Shown piece after piece: positions 46,711-59,574 of a stretch of 64,000 nucleotides of DNA. The notes under the pieces are model-generated. The model searched no databases and was not told the DNA's origin. It saw only the letters and a list, made by a program, of their open reading frames with translations. Within the stretch, counting starts at the first letter, position 1; each line of letters begins with the position of its first letter. A program made the translations under genes and the position numbers. The DNA comes from Eupeodes corollae (lineage: Eukaryota > Arthropoda > Insecta > Diptera > Syrphidae), in contig NC_079147.1 in NCBI RefSeq assembly GCF_945859685.1, positions 304,914,485-304,978,484 of the forward strand, written 5' to 3'.

Positions 46711-48157
46711 GTGATATACTGAGTGCTCGATGTTGAGGAACGAACGCTTCTCTGGTGATGATGAGGAGTCAACTTCGACGAATCTGGAGTGGTTGCTGGG
46801 CGGGTACTCTTCCATGTATAGCATTTGACTTGACATCAGGGTTCGTCTGAGAAGTGATGCTGCTTTTCTTCTTTGACTGGTGATGGGCTACCATTCCATC
46901 GTATGGTATCGCATCGCATCGCTTCTACATCGTCATCGTCAGCTACCGAACAAGAGTATCCAATTTGAATAATTTAGCAATGGCTGTCAAGATTGTCTTT
47001 GTCTTCTGTTGTCTCTCTTTTTTAGTTTGATCTATCTTGGTTTTTGGCTTTTCGATTCCAGCACAGTCCTTGAGTGAAGATATGGAGGGTTTCGTTTTTT
47101 GTTTTACCATTTGGTCTTCGTTGGTTCCGTTCTGGGATATCGAGGAACCATAGACACCTCTCGTAGATAGATGAACGAAAAAGAAACAAAGTCATCCATC
47201 ATAGATTCAAGATTCAAGAATAGGGGAGTATGACGTACAGACAGTTTTTGTTGTTGTTGTTGCTGTTTTCGAATCGATAATGCATCAAAGCAGGCGTCAC
47301 TTCAGATTTTTTCGGATATCAACGAAAATATTTCTAAACTCACAAATCGGAATTTACATAATTTTGTTTGTTCAAAATACAAAATGATGGGGATGTGTGG
47401 TTAAACGTGGTAGGTTACAACTTATGTACAGGAGATGAGATAGCTTCTTTTTTTTTTGTTAGTTGGTTGTTTATGGCTTGAAAATTATCTCTTAAATATT
47501 ATTATTGTATATCGGGAGGTAGATATGGAGGTATAGAGTACCCAACCCATAAGGTTATGGTATTTTGGGTCAAATGCTGTTTCTGGGGGATCATTGAAGG
47601 TTGAAGAGTAGATGGATGACTTGAAGAGATTAACCTCAGATGTTATTTCAGTATGTTTTCGAATTTAATTAAAAAAAAAGGTAAACAAACTTAGAAAAAA
47701 AAGAAACAAAACAATGGAGCCTTCTTTTGTGTTGAAGGTAGTTGGTGGAGGTATGTAGGTAACAAGACTTCGATTCAAAGATTGAAAAAGGTTAAACTGG
47801 TCAATTTGGACCACATGGTCTCGTAGTTATGTTGGAAAGGCATCAGGAGGACTTAACATTCGTCTTCGCCCGATCGATCGACGTAGAGCATACAAAGATT
47901 GTTTGGAGCGCATCTAATCAATTTTGAAGTTATGCAAAACATGTAATTAATCTTATGTATTCGATTACTTAACTAATAAGGTAAGGGCCATATTATGCAT
48001 CATTGTGGGCAAAACGATTCATTTTTGTTATTTTTGAATAAAAACAAAAATATTTTAACTCCAGCTTCAAACTCAAACGTCATTGAAGATATTAGAATTA
48101 AAGTTCTTAAGTAATAACTTAAAGTTTTATATTTCGAGCGTAATAAATTTAAATTAC

Positions 48158-48375
48158 CTGTAGCGTACTTATGTCATGCCAGAGACAATTTTTGAATCCC
48201 AGCTTATGCTTTGCGAGGAATTGATAAATCTTACAAGAGTACTTCCTTAAATTTGCTCTTCGATTGTGCATATTCTTCATTATTGAAATTACTAACACAC
48301 ACTGAAAGAGTTGTAAGCCCCTAGGCCCTATTTGTTCACGAGTTGTAGCGACACCAAATGTATTAATTTATTTGA
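48158..48375 (+). mobile_element. tRNA-derived SINE, decayed (copy 3)
   Basis: Follows copy 1 in order: TTATGTCATGCC (anticodon region), TTTTTGAATCCCAGC (B box decayed), TTGCGAGGAATTGATAAATC, AAGAGTTGTAAG, then the shared 3' end AGGCCCTATTTGTTCACGAG..GCGACACC (48323-48355) and an A/T-rich tail. The A box is not convincing. No target duplication found. Confidence 0.75.
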
Positions 48376-48439
48376 ATGCAATCTAAGGCACCAAATTGAA
48401 GTATAACTAGTCTTAAAGATTCTTAGAAGGAAATCGAAA

Positions 48440-48800
48440 TATTCGAAGCTTATGAGACTCTATGATAACTAGGTCTAAGCATGTCTTCAAAATGTTTGCC
48501 TATCTCAGAACACTACTGGTATCTAACGTACATTTTTCATTTGACGTTACTCAAGGGAGTCACCTCGGGCCACTTCTTTTAAAATTTTCAAAAATAACTT
48601 CTTATTTTCTTTTAAAATATCATCTGTTGGGTTTTGTATTGAAAATGTTACAGTGTCAAAATTATCTCCAAAGTTCTTGCACTATTTTGACAATCCATAA
48701 GGCATTCAAAACGAAGTTGAACTCCTTACTTAAATTCTACCCTTGATCTACAAAAAGATCTTTATGTGACAGCTAAGCCAACACCATCATGAGAAACACT
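48440..48800 (+). mobile_element. LINE reverse-transcriptase fragment
   Basis: Translation shows YLRTLLVSNVHFSFDVTQGSHLGPLL (motif B block, VTQGSHLGP in place of GVPQGSHLGP), then LKMLQCQNYLQS and KLNSLLKFYP, the order of a CR1/Jockey-like reverse transcriptase around the catalytic box. The FADD box itself is lost between them. 5' and 3' ends are not visible. Confidence 0.6.
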
Positions 48801-51800
48801 TAAAAATGCAAAGTGTGTCCACGACGACGAATGATTTAAATAATTTCTTTCTGACCAATGGATCCGTAAATCATATTTAATCCCTTTTTGAATTCCTTGA
48901 ACCTTAATTAAGTTTTTTTTTCCTTTCATTCTTTACCTAATTCAAAGACGTGTTCTTTAATTCGAAACAACCACAAGACCTATAGTTAAAAAAATATTAT
49001 TCTCACATTTTAATCGCGCATGACAAATTAGGTCGTCTTTAAACGGCCAAAAAACCAAGATGTAGGTAGGTGGCATCAGGTACATGAGGTACCTACATGG
49101 GTTTCTACATCAACCATCCAGCAACTGTTAGAACAGAACAACGCGAAGAATACAATAACAACAACAACGAATTTATTAACCTTCATCAGCAGTTTAAGTA
49201 GCCGCAACACGTTCATGAGATAAGATAAAACTTCCTCACCCAACCATTACAAATCGTACACAAAATAAATATCTACAACAGAAAAAACAACCTCAAAGAT
49301 ACAAAATATTTTATACAAAGTCCAAAGATAAAACAAAAGGACTACCTGCTTTTATGTTTTTTAAATTCCCACAAAACTACCATGGAAAAGGCTGATGGCC
49401 GTTTTACCCGGGCGCACCATCACTCATCACAAAATATTCTAGATGAAGCAGAAATATATTAAGAATAACAAAATAAAATTGTTTAAACGTATCCAAGGTA
49501 AAAAAATATGAACCTACATATGTGTGGAATATATAGATACAAATTTTTTGATTAATAATCCGAATTAACTCTGAGGGCAGACTTTCGTCATTTCATCCGA
49601 AAATCGGATCAACTTGTTACATACGACGACGACGCGGACTTTCGTTCCTCCTCTGTGCGTATGATGTGTGCCCAGACTTAAATTCGTGGGGCTGAGCCGT
49701 AATAAGGGATCTCACTTCAATTAATTTCTGTCATCCAAAATTCATATCTACTTACAAATTTGTGGTGTTCCATCAGGCCCGAATATATACTTATTCAAGT
49801 TGCAGAAGGTAGGTTCAGAAGAGTTCGAAAATATAGAAGCTAATTTTTAAGAACGGGCCAACCTTGTAGCAGGGACCGCACACTTCTCGAAATATGTATT
49901 TTCCATTTTGTCTTGTCGCTTGTCTCAAAGCGGCTTTGGCAAAGAGGAGCGGATGAATGACAACAATATTGCTGTGCCTCCCGCAACCATTTTTAGAGAA
50001 GACAGAAGACACCCCTTTTTCGTTTTCAGCAAATAAAGAGTATCTAGATACATTCGAACGGCAGGAAGAAAAAAATATGAGCTCAAAATCCGATTAAGAA
50101 ATGCCAATGTATCTTATAAGTATCTTAGTATCTTTCATTGTTGTCTTGCCTTTTTGATTCGAACATTGCTTTCCGATGTCGTCGAGTGACCCCTTCCTGT
50201 TGCTGCGTCACTGTTTTTCAGGGCAGGGCAGCTCAGTGTTGGGATTGGGAATGAAGTGAGGTAACAAGGCGACAAAGAACAAGTAAAATCCATTTTATAA
50301 CGTTGTTCGACTACAAACATACAACAAGTGAAAATGTATCTAGATGCATAGATTTATGTATCTTTTGGTAAACGCAGAAACACGTGAACACTATGGCCAA
50401 TTAATGCGCTGTCGATTGCAATGTCTGTTGGATGTCTGTCTGTCTGTAGGTTTTTTTTTGTATTGTGTACTATGCTGTGTGTCCTGCGTGTCTGGTCTGT
50501 GGTGCGTCTAGCTGCAAAACAAGCGCTTAACATGTCGCGCAATCGAACTGAAGGTCCCTAGAGAGAGGGATAGCAAGCGTGACGATGTTTTATGTTTTTT
50601 AGCATCTTTTTCTCTTATTTTTGTTGACGTTCGTTGTTAAGACCCATGTTGCCCATGGTCATGAGATGAGCAACATCATTGTGCCACACCTTTCTGTTTG
50701 TCCACCTACAACGCGGCGTTGGATAGAGTCCTGGGTGCATCATCATTTCGGATGCAAGCTTGTTGGCACAGAATGCCTGGGATACGAAATATCCATACCA
50801 GGCATGTCTGCAGCACCACAATGAATTAATGTAGCTTTTTTTATAAAATTCATGCAGATATAAAAAGAATTGTTAAGCAGTCTTCTTTCTCGGCTCTAGT
50901 TGTATGGAGATAGGTGAGGTATAGGAAGGTTTATCTCTAACCCCGGATTGTGGACCTGCGAACCAAATCTATGTGAGAAGATACAAAAGAATGGGTGTAG
51001 CAATGGATGTTGCTAAGCCTGTTGTATTGTTTGTTAATTTGAAAATTATTCGCGTAAGTTTTTTTTTTTTTTTTTTTTTTTTGCGAAGTCCATCCGTGCG
51101 TCCGCCCACAAAGAATATTTATTTATACAAAAAAAAGAGTCTTCACATTGAAAATGAAGCTGAGGGCGTATTCGATGGATGCTAGACGTGACAGCAAGTC
51201 AATGATCGCTTAAAGCTTCTTAGAAATTCAAACAATTCTCGTCTCGGATTAAAGAAAACGATAAAGAGCTAAAGAAAAGATCAAGAGATTGAGTTGAGTT
51301 CAAATACTCGTAGGTATAAAAATAGCGTCAGAATAAAAAGATCGGCACTGTTTACGTTTAGTGATGGTGGCTATTTTTGTTTGTTTGATTTTTCATAAAA
51401 GATACAATAATAATATGCAAGTTTAAGGCTTAAATAGATGTACAATTATGTAGGTGGGATCTTTTGATGGGAGGCTATTGTGAATTTGTATAGTTTGTTT
51501 ATTTAAGCTGAATAATGAAAGCTGAGATCAATGGGTAGCCAGAAGCTACTGGAAGAATTGGATGAAAGCTTAGAAGGAACGCTAAACCAACAAATATTAA
51601 ATCATCGATTTCAAATCCTACTAATACTAGTACACCGAAAAAATACTAATACTTTGAAAAGCACCTACATTTTTTGGAAATTAAGTGTTTTTTTCATTGA
51701 TCTTGAGGAATAAATTCACCGTGCTTTTGAAATTCAATGCCATATCCTTTTGTTTTAGAGCGTGACCCACCCCAAAACTTGTGGGCAGAATCTTAATAGC

Positions 51801-51865
51801 GCTTCACAAATTACAGGTGATATAACTGTAACAGAAACGTTAAGAGTCAACCAATTCATATTCTT
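48801..51865. other. Noncoding region
   Basis: No gene or element core recognised. Includes a T-run of 24 at 51059-51082 and GTCT repeats near 50435. A minus-strand frame at 49815-50012 shows no motif I know. Confidence 0.45.
51059..51082. repeat. Poly-T run (24 bases)
   Basis: Uninterrupted T-run following GCGTAAG. It might be the tail of a minus-strand retrocopy, but no retrocopied gene is recognisable beside it. Confidence 0.9.
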
Positions 51866-51867
51866 GA

Positions 51868-54108
51868 TACTTACTTAAGGTAACGCTACAGTCCTGTGTG
51901 AACTAGGGCCTCAACCAACCAACTTCTCCATCTAGTTAGGTCCCTAGCTAGATGTCTCCAGTTTCGCGTTCCAAGTTGGGTAAGGCCACCTTTCAGTTGT
52001 GCCCGCCACCTGATCCGCGGTCTTCCTCTACTGCACTGTCCTGTGGATGTGGATTCGAAGACTTTTCGGGCCGGAGCATTGGTTTCCATGCGCTCTACGT
52101 GACCCAGCCATCTTAGTCGTCGAATTTTACCCTTCTGGCTAAGTTTACGTCGCTGTACAGCCCGTACAGCTCGTCGTTCCATCTTCTCCTCCACTCCCCT
52201 TCGATGCATACTGAACCGTAGATCACACGAAGAACTTTTCTCTCGAACCGACCCAAGGTGCCTTCATCCGCTTTTGTCATAGTCCATGCTTCTGCACCGT
52301 ATAGCAGGACGGGGATGATAAGGCTCTTATATAGGTACACTTTGGTCCCTCGAGAGAGGACTTTACCACTCAATTGCTTCCTTAGTCCAAAGAAACAGCG
52401 GTTAGCAAGAGTTATTCTGCGTTTGATCTCAGCGCTGGTGTTGTTTTCTGCGTTAACAGCGGAGCCTAGGTAGACGAAGTCCTTGACTACCTCAAAGTTA
52501 CGTCTGTCAATGGTGACGTTTTGACCAAAACGTCGGTGTTGTATGTCCTTTCTAGATGACAGCATGTACTTTGATTTGCTCCATTAACCATTAAACCCAT
52601 TTTTTCCGCCTCTCCCTCAATACTCACAAAAGCCCCATTGACTTCAAGCTGAGTTCTTCCGATTATGTCAATTTCATCAGCATATGCCAGTAATTGGACA
52701 GACTTTTGAAAGAAAGTGCCTCTAGTGTAAACGAGTGAGCTCTGCACTATTCTTTCAAGAACGATGTTAAAAAAATCACATGACAGCGCATCATTTTGTC
52801 TAAAACCTTTTTTGACTTCGAAAGGTTCTGTTTAGTTGTTTATGGAGCAGCGTGAGTTCTCCATGGTCATACTGCACAAACGGACTATTTTAGCAGGGAT
52901 GCCAAAACTAGATATGGCTCTATACTGCTCGTCCTTGTAGATGCTGTCATATACGGCCTTGAAATCCATGAAAAGATGGTGGGTGTCGATTTGGTGTTCT
53001 TGGGATTTTCCAGCATCTGCAGTAATGTGAATATTTGATCAACTGTGGACTTTTCTGGTCTAAAACCACACTGATAAGGACCTATCAGGTTGTTGACGAT
53101 GGTCTTTAGACGTTCACATATTATGGCAGAGAAGATTTTATAGGCGATGTTAAGTAGACTGATTCCCTATAGTTGGTGCATTTTAGAGGGTCCCCTTTAT
53201 TCAGGATCAATACTGAAGTTCCATTCATCGGACATGCTTTCTTTCGACCATAGATTAGGGATAAATTGGTGCATGCTCCTAACTAACTTATCTCTAGCTG
53301 CTTTAAAGAGCTCGGCATTCAAGCCATTCGCTCCAGTGACTTTATTAGTCTTGAGCTTAGATATGGCAATCTTTACTTCGTCTAAGTCGGGAGGACGGAA
53401 TTGTTGGCTTTGTCGTCTATGTTGAATGAATAATTCTGCCTGACAGCGGAATTCGGTTCGTCGTCACCGTTATACAGTCTGCAGAAGTGGTCCTTCCATA
53501 TCCTCAGCATTGATACCGGTTCCACTATGATGTTTCCACTTTCGTCTTTGCAGCGTTCGGTTCTAGGTTAAGTTTCACCTGTTCATAAAACTTTCGAACT
53601 TCATTCCTGCTTTTAAACCTCTCAAAATCTTTGACCGCACGCTTCTCATGTCCTCTCTTTTTCCTTCTAAGAAGTCGGCGTTCCTCCCGCCTCTTCTGCT
53701 CATAGAGCTCATAAGCAGCTCTCATCCTTTCATGCAGCACCGCTTTGCGTGCCTGTTGTTTGGCTGCATTTGCCTCTCGACATTCCTCATCAAACCAGGG
53801 GTTCCTTGTTGGTGGCTTCTTGAAACCCAGCACATCAGAGGCGGCTTCTCTGATTGCATCTTGGCAATGTTGCCAATGGTTTTCGATACATTGTTAGCGT
53901 CAGTGAACTTCGAAAGAATGTTACTTGTAACTCGGTCGGAAAAGGATTTGGTAATCTGTGGCGATTGTAGCCGTTCGACTTTGTACCTTCTTCCAGCACC
54001 TCTCTGTTCTGCCTTGGGTCTAGAATTCCGAAGTGCTACCGATGTTAGCTGCTCGGAAAGTGTATATATCCATGATGCTGGAAGCATATCTGACGTCGAT
54101 CGCAAGCG
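51868..54108 (-). mobile_element. RTE-type LINE, 5'-truncated (copy B)
   Basis: Minus-strand order from 54105: last bases of the endonuclease (YASSIMDIYTFRAANI), linker DVLGFKKPPTRNPWFDEECR with a Lys/Arg/Glu-rich coiled segment (53833-53525), a badly broken reverse-transcriptase core, then LLAYADEIDIIGRT (near 52660-52700), where the YADD box reads YADE, so the second catalytic Asp is lost. Then FVYLGSAVNAENNTSAEIKR, LLYGAEAWTMTKAD, RKVLRVIYG (52565-52230) and the C-terminus RRLRWLGHVERM, GRPRIRWRAQL (52110-51990). The tail ends with the SINE-like 33 bp (51879-51911) and a short TAAG repeat. Dead copy; about 2.2 kb of an element usually over 3 kb. Confidence 0.85.
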
Positions 54109-55158
54109 ACACTTAAATCGAGTTTTAGTAAAATTTAAAGATCAAGCAGCATTTTAATCTAGTTTTACTGTAAGAAGACTAGTAACACTAGAAACGAAAT
54201 AAAATCGGCCAAAGATGTTTAAGTCTCCCAAAAATATTCACTCAAATGTATACGTAGAAAAAAATGTCAACCTTCAATCCCCGAAAAACATCATGAATCC
54301 GTCAAAAAGCAAATTCATTTTATATCATTATTTAAAGATTTACCTCACATAAGTCACATGACTTCGTTCATTGCCTTTCCTTCAACCTTCTTTAGTACTA
54401 ATAAGTCTAAATTGTTGGGTCTTGAAATTTCGTCAACGGTGAACAAAATCTAAAAGTCTTCTACCTCACTCTCTAATGTCTCTTCCCAAAATCTGTCTTC
54501 TTCCATTAAAAACTTACATCTTAATAAGCATCCAATTCATCAATTGATTTTTTGATTAGCTTTTCATCAATCTCATATTGATTCAGCTGTTTCTTCTGTG
54601 GATTTCGACATATGCTCTTATTTCAGTGCGGTGTGTGTGTCGAAAATAGATCCGCAATCTCTCGTCCTCACTCTAAAAGAACCACAAAATATGTAGATAC
54701 TGACATCATCCAGATCTCCCCTTAGATCAAACAAAAACATTTTCATATTCAAAATAAATTAACATCTCCACAAATTTCCAGATAAAGTTGCTGTTGTTGG
54801 TAAGACTCAGGGCTAGAGTATGATGATGATCAAGAATATCTTGATGAACTCATAAGGTCTTCAAGCTCTTCGACGTCATCACAGTCGCCGTTATCGTCTC
54901 TTCTCATACGAAAAATTGTAACTTGATATTTTTAAGAACTCCAAGCGACAGCTTCTTCCGGTTGAAGAAATTATGTCTGTTCGCATATTTCATGTTAAAT
55001 ATTTTCTTTTTTACGACCCATTTACTTGAGCTAATTGTGTTATATTTTTCGTTATTGTTGTTTTTGTTATTTTATTTATAACATATTTAACTCAACCATA
55101 AATTTATATATGGACTCACCACCCCCTACATTCCTACAACTTTCTGCAACACCATATA
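54109..55158. other. Noncoding stretch
   Basis: No motif seen. Confidence 0.45.
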
Positions 55159-56052
55159 AAGGGTGTTTTTTTTAAAAGCTTATGAAATTTACTTTATTCA
55201 AAAATAATAGCGTTGCATGGTATTTTAAAGATGATTTCTAGCAAACGACTTGCTCGGGCGTGTAGTCTAATTTGGAGGTCTAGTTTTCGATGACTTTTTC
55301 CATCATATTTTGTGGCCGTGTATCGACAGTAACGCGGTCAATAATCAGCATAGACTAGGAGCTCCACATATCTTTCAAGCAACCTTACTTCGCACAATCT
55401 TGGATGATGTCAATGATGTCATCCGCGGATACAACGTTCTGGCATGCGGCACATTAGTTTTTGACGTTTTCTTTTAAAACGCATATCTGTTAAAAATACT
55501 GGAAAATACGACGTAATATTTTGTTTTGTTTTCAATCTTTTGCCGGCTTTTTCTGGATGTGATGTCTCCTTCCCTGCCAGGCCTTCACGGGCACGTAACA
55601 ATGACGTGAAACTATGTGGCTGTACCAAACGTTTCCTCCAAAAAATTAGCTGGGGCACGAACTGGTGTGACATGCTGCTCCGTCAATTGTTCAATTGATG
55701 AACGAAAAAGTCAGTTATCATGGCTCAATTATGGTCACCATTGACTGTAAATTTCAATCGATCATCGATCTTAAATAAGTACGAAGCAATTATTCCATCA
55801 AACTATAAAGCACAGCAAACTGTCAATTTTTTCGAATCTAACGGTGTCTCATCATACAAGTTTTGTTTATTGACGCATCGCTATGCAAACTTGACGTCTT
55901 TCAAACAGAACTATGATTTTAAATATAAATTGTCACAATTTGGAACTATCGATGTTTGAATGAATTAAATCATTTGACAGCTGTCAAAATATCCGCCAGT
56001 TGAAATAGTGTTACCAACTTTAAGTTCTCTCCATCTAAAAAAAAACACCCGT
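55159..56052 (-). mobile_element. Mariner-family relic with AAGGGTGTTTTTT termini
   Basis: The left end AAAGGGTGTTTTTTTTAAAAGC (cut here) and the inverted right end AACGGGTGTTTTTTTTTAG define about 890 bp. These termini share AAGGGTG(A/T)TTTTTTT with the younger copy at 11817, so the two belong to related lineages. Minus-strand blocks: NKQN..TPLDSKKLTVCCAL, DGIIASYLFK, FTVNGDHN, AMITDFFVHQLNN, then a scrambled Asp-2 region (VTPVRAPANFLEETFG) and RPQNMMEKVIEN..TSKLDYT. N-terminal DNA-binding domain is absent. Many stops. Confidence 0.78.
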
Positions 56053-57560
56053 TTTGTGACTCCCCCCAGTCTTATCGTCTCCCACATATAACGCGCACAT
56101 ATAAAATAAAATAAAGATACAGTCAATCACTCATAATTGATTGTTCTTTGTTTATACGACTGTCAAATATTAATTGTGCCTTCTCCCCATCATATCATCA
56201 TCGTATGAGGAGAGACTAAAGGATGTCTGATTTTTCCCTCATTCGCGTGTCCTCCTTTATCCGTTATCCACCCCCATCACCCCAAGAGCTGTCGTTTAAT
56301 CATTTTTATATCGAAAAGTCACTCAATATAAATCTTGTTTGTTGTTGTTGTTTTTATTTTAATGAACAATTTGAGTTGGAGTTGGTTCTGGGCAATCGTT
56401 CGATGATTGCCGCAACGGATCGAAGAGATTCTGTGGAAAATTCGAAATGGAAAATGTGAAATTCAATCTGGCTATGCAGGCGCATCGCGCGCCGCCGTTA
56501 TTTTATTTTGTGGAAAATTATTTGGTTATTTCACATGGAATCAACCAACTTTCTCAGTGCTGAGTTGAGGACGTACCTAGCTTTGCTTTATGTGGACGAA
56601 GGGAAACAGAGGGGGCTTGACGGTGGGGATAGAGAATCGTCATAATTGCTTAATGGCACTTAAAAAAATTATGATAGGAGGTTATCGGCTCCGGTCTTCT
56701 TCATTTAAAAAAAAATGAAAACATTCTTCCACATCACATGAATATAGCGGTTATGGTATTTTTCCTGATGTTGAAAATTCTTCATGAGTTTGTTTTGTTT
56801 TTGTTATTTTTTTCAATCTTCACAAAATGCAGATGTTTCATTTTGAGTATAGGAACGAAAATATTTTGGTAAAATGGAGCTTGATGGAGACAGTATGCTT
56901 TGAGATTGATTTTCCATTTATGGGTCTTGAAGTGTGTTTGAAGATTATTATAATTGAAGACCAACAACGACAAGTCAAGATTTTCTGAGCTAATCTGAAT
57001 GCCATTAATAATGGGGAACATGGAGAAAATAGGAGGTAGGGGCACAAATGGAATCAATCGTTGTCACACATGTGTTAAACATACTATAAATGACCATGTA
57101 TAATGGGTCCATATACTACAATTTGAGTTCATTGAAGTTCAGGGAAGAACTGATAGCGTTTTGATAGCTGAAAAATGTATAAGACGATAATGTGTGTACG
57201 TTTTTATGAAGTTGGTACAGCTTGACAAACTTGACACGAAAAACATTGTATTGGTCATACAATTTTAAGATTTAATTTTACAAGAATTAAATGAAGTTTC
57301 GTTTCAAGATTTTCATTTTATTGACAAGGGGAAAATAAGAGCATCAAGAATCAGCCCTATTAGAACTTAGAGGGAAATTCAACACTGCCAGAGAATTTTT
57401 AGACTCGGCTTGGTCTGAACTTGCGATCCTAATTATTTTTTAGAACCAATCTTTTTAAGTACACGTATTGTAGCTGAATTCTCAAAAGATCTCAACAAAG
57501 CCTAATCCGCTGATTGAAAAAGCGTTCTCCATCAATGGGTATACCACTAAATAAAATAAA
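56053..57560. other. Noncoding stretch
   Basis: No gene or element core identified. Confidence 0.45.
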
Positions 57561-57562
57561 TT

Positions 57563-57771
57563 GGGTGGAGCAACACTCCGTGGAGAACTAGGGCCTAGTG
57601 ACTTACAACGCTTAACCATTCCTGTGTGCAAGTAATGTTGTCAGGGATAGAGGAACCTACAGTTTCAACCCGAATTTGAGAAAACACTTTTCATACTCTG
57701 GGAGGATTTGTCAATTCCTCGCAAGAGGCAGTGTCCGTGGAAAAAAACATTAGATGGCACAGGCAGGGATC
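57563..57771 (-). mobile_element. tRNA-derived SINE, 5'-truncated (copy 2)
   Basis: Reads on the minus strand from part of the B box (GATCCCTGCCTGTGCCA, about 57754-57771) through CTTGCGAGGAATTGACAAAT and CAGGAATGGTTAAG.. to the shared terminus AGGCCCTAGTTCTCCACGG..GCTCCACCC (57563-57596), followed by an A/T-rich tail with TTTAT units. The A box is lost. Body similarity with copy 1 is high. Confidence 0.88.
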
Positions 57772-57814
57772 TCTAAAATTTTACTCTTAAAATATGATTT
57801 CATCTCCAAAACGA

Positions 57815-58400
57815 AAAATCGAATTGACAGTTTTTTTTATAAAAAATAAAAACCTAAAAAAAACATTACTCAAAGTTGGTAAAAATTGGATATCGATTCA
57901 AATATCTTTTCAAAGACTTTAAATTAAGGCTTCAAAATTATTTTATCTTATAAGAAATATTGTTTTAAACATTCTGAAAAATGTGAGAAAAATCGAATGG
58001 ACAGTTTTTTTATAAGAAATAAAAACCTAAAAAAAAAATTAATAAAAGTTGTTAAAAATAGATTTTCGACTTCTTTTCAAACATTTGAAATATTGGCTTC
58101 AACCTAATTTTAACTTATAAGAAATATTGGTTTTAACATTCGATACAATTTTTAAAAAAAATCGAATAGACAGTTTTTTTTACAAAAAATAAAACTTAAA
58201 AAAAAATACTAAAACCTGGTAAAAATTTACTTTCAAAAATTAAAAATATTGGCTTCAAATTTATTTAATTTCACAGAAAATATTGTTTTAGATATTCAGA
58301 AATTGTTATATAAAAATCCAACAGTCCGTTTTTCATAAAAAATAAAATGTACAAAAAGTAGAACGCAAATTTGGTAAAAATTGACACGAGTAGATATACA
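57815..58400. repeat. Degenerate tandem array, ~150-175-bp period, about four units
   Basis: Each unit starts with AATCGAATNGACAGTTTTTT or a variant (57818, 57991, 58161, 58315), followed by TAAAAAATAAAAACCTAAAAA, GTTGGTAAAAATT, a TTCAAA..ATATTGGCTTC stretch and AAGAAATATTGTTTTAAACAT. The spacing is 174, 169 and about 151 bp. The last unit is the most decayed. It lies just 3' of a minus-strand LINE relic; a similar monomer is at 11640-11790. Confidence 0.82.
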
Positions 58401-58539
58401 CAAACTTTTAAGCGAAACAAATCGACAGACGGGATGGGAAGTTATCAGTGTGGGTAGCATCCCAGCCTCTTTTCTTTTGTAATTATATTTTTTTGTGCCA
58501 CTATGCATTTTCTACTTAAAACTAAACCCTTAAACTATA

Positions 58540-59400
58540 AAACAAGTATGTAAGCCCCCTTATCAAGTGCCGATTGAAGCCACCAAAACTGGTTCTCCTG
58601 CTTCACCCTATCAGTTCGGTCCCGTTCGGACACAGCCCTCCTGAACCGAAGTTGCTCCGTAGCGTCTTGTGCCATGACGTCCCGATTGTACGGGAGTCAC
58701 TCACATAGGACAACAATAAACGATCATCGGTGGGATGAGAGCCATGTAGCAAATTTACTTCAATATGGGGTCAAGCCAACTGTTGTAAAACAACCGTTTC
58801 GTCACATGAGGCTTCTCTGGCCCTGATCAAAGCAGAACTTATACGTCTGTCGAAATATAAATACTGATCTAACCAGATACCGAGATTCTTCACTACACTT
58901 TTGCTCGCTAATCGCTGCGCATTAAGATCAACGATGACCATCCTGCGCCAATTCTTGCATGTAGCCCTCGTGGCCCTAGCCAACAAAGTCCGGAACAGAA
59001 TTTTCTCCGACTTCTGGGCATTTATTTTCAGTTTCAGTTATCGCAATATCGATGAATCTTGTCGAAATCACGCTGCAAGAGAATTCTAATAACCTCAACC
59101 TTTCGGGCCGTTCTTTACGCAATTAGATCATTGGCGTACCCAATTGCTTTTGTAAGACTTCGAATCAGATCGCTGGGTGTAAATGCTGAAGAGAATCGGC
59201 GAATTCACCGCTGCCTGTTAAAGAACATTGTTAATTTAGAATGTTGTGGTAGAAATTACATTTCCATTTGACAACAAATTTTCTACCATTAAGCATATCA
59301 TAAAGAATAAACAACAATGGTTTGCTTATGCCAAGCCTGCTCAGTCTTATGTAAAGACCCTCTAATCATACGGTTTCAAATGCCTTTTCCAAATCAACCA
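58540..59400 (-). mobile_element. Jockey-like LINE reverse-transcriptase relic
   Basis: Minus-strand order from 59400: VVLVDLEKAFETV (motif A), LYIRLSRLGISKPLLFILYD, MLNGRKFVVK (59390-59260), then after breaks LLARATRATCKNWRRMVIVD (58985), KNLGIWLDQYLYFDRRISSA (58890-58830), ALIRAREASCDETVV and a weak tail. Motif B and the YADD box fall in a broken interval and are not seen. A reverse-transcriptase thumb with the LGIWLD block is the strongest evidence. No ends defined. Confidence 0.68.
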
Positions 59401-59574
59401 GAACAGCAACTGTACATTGTTGTTTTGACTAATTCCATTGATTACGTCCCAAAATTTAAAAAAAACTTTGATTGTTATAAGCTCAAGAAAAATCTCAAAG
59501 ACCGAAAGCTTCTTTATGACTGGCAGTTATCTTTACATCGTTTAAACGAGAAAGATAAATTTTTGCATTGATTT

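Larger units (their letters stand above)
45346..48150. other. Noncoding region with microsatellites
   Basis: CAG/CAT-like repeats at 45525-45560, (ACG)n at 45968-45982, (GGTGA)n at 46033-46054, CT-rich run at 46270-46312, (GAT)n at 46691-46710. No coding gene recognised; frames here are translations of simple sequence. Confidence 0.5.

Noticed and set aside
53648..54157. 169-codon plus-strand frame
   Set aside because: Antisense shadow of the basic linker of RTE-type LINE copy B.
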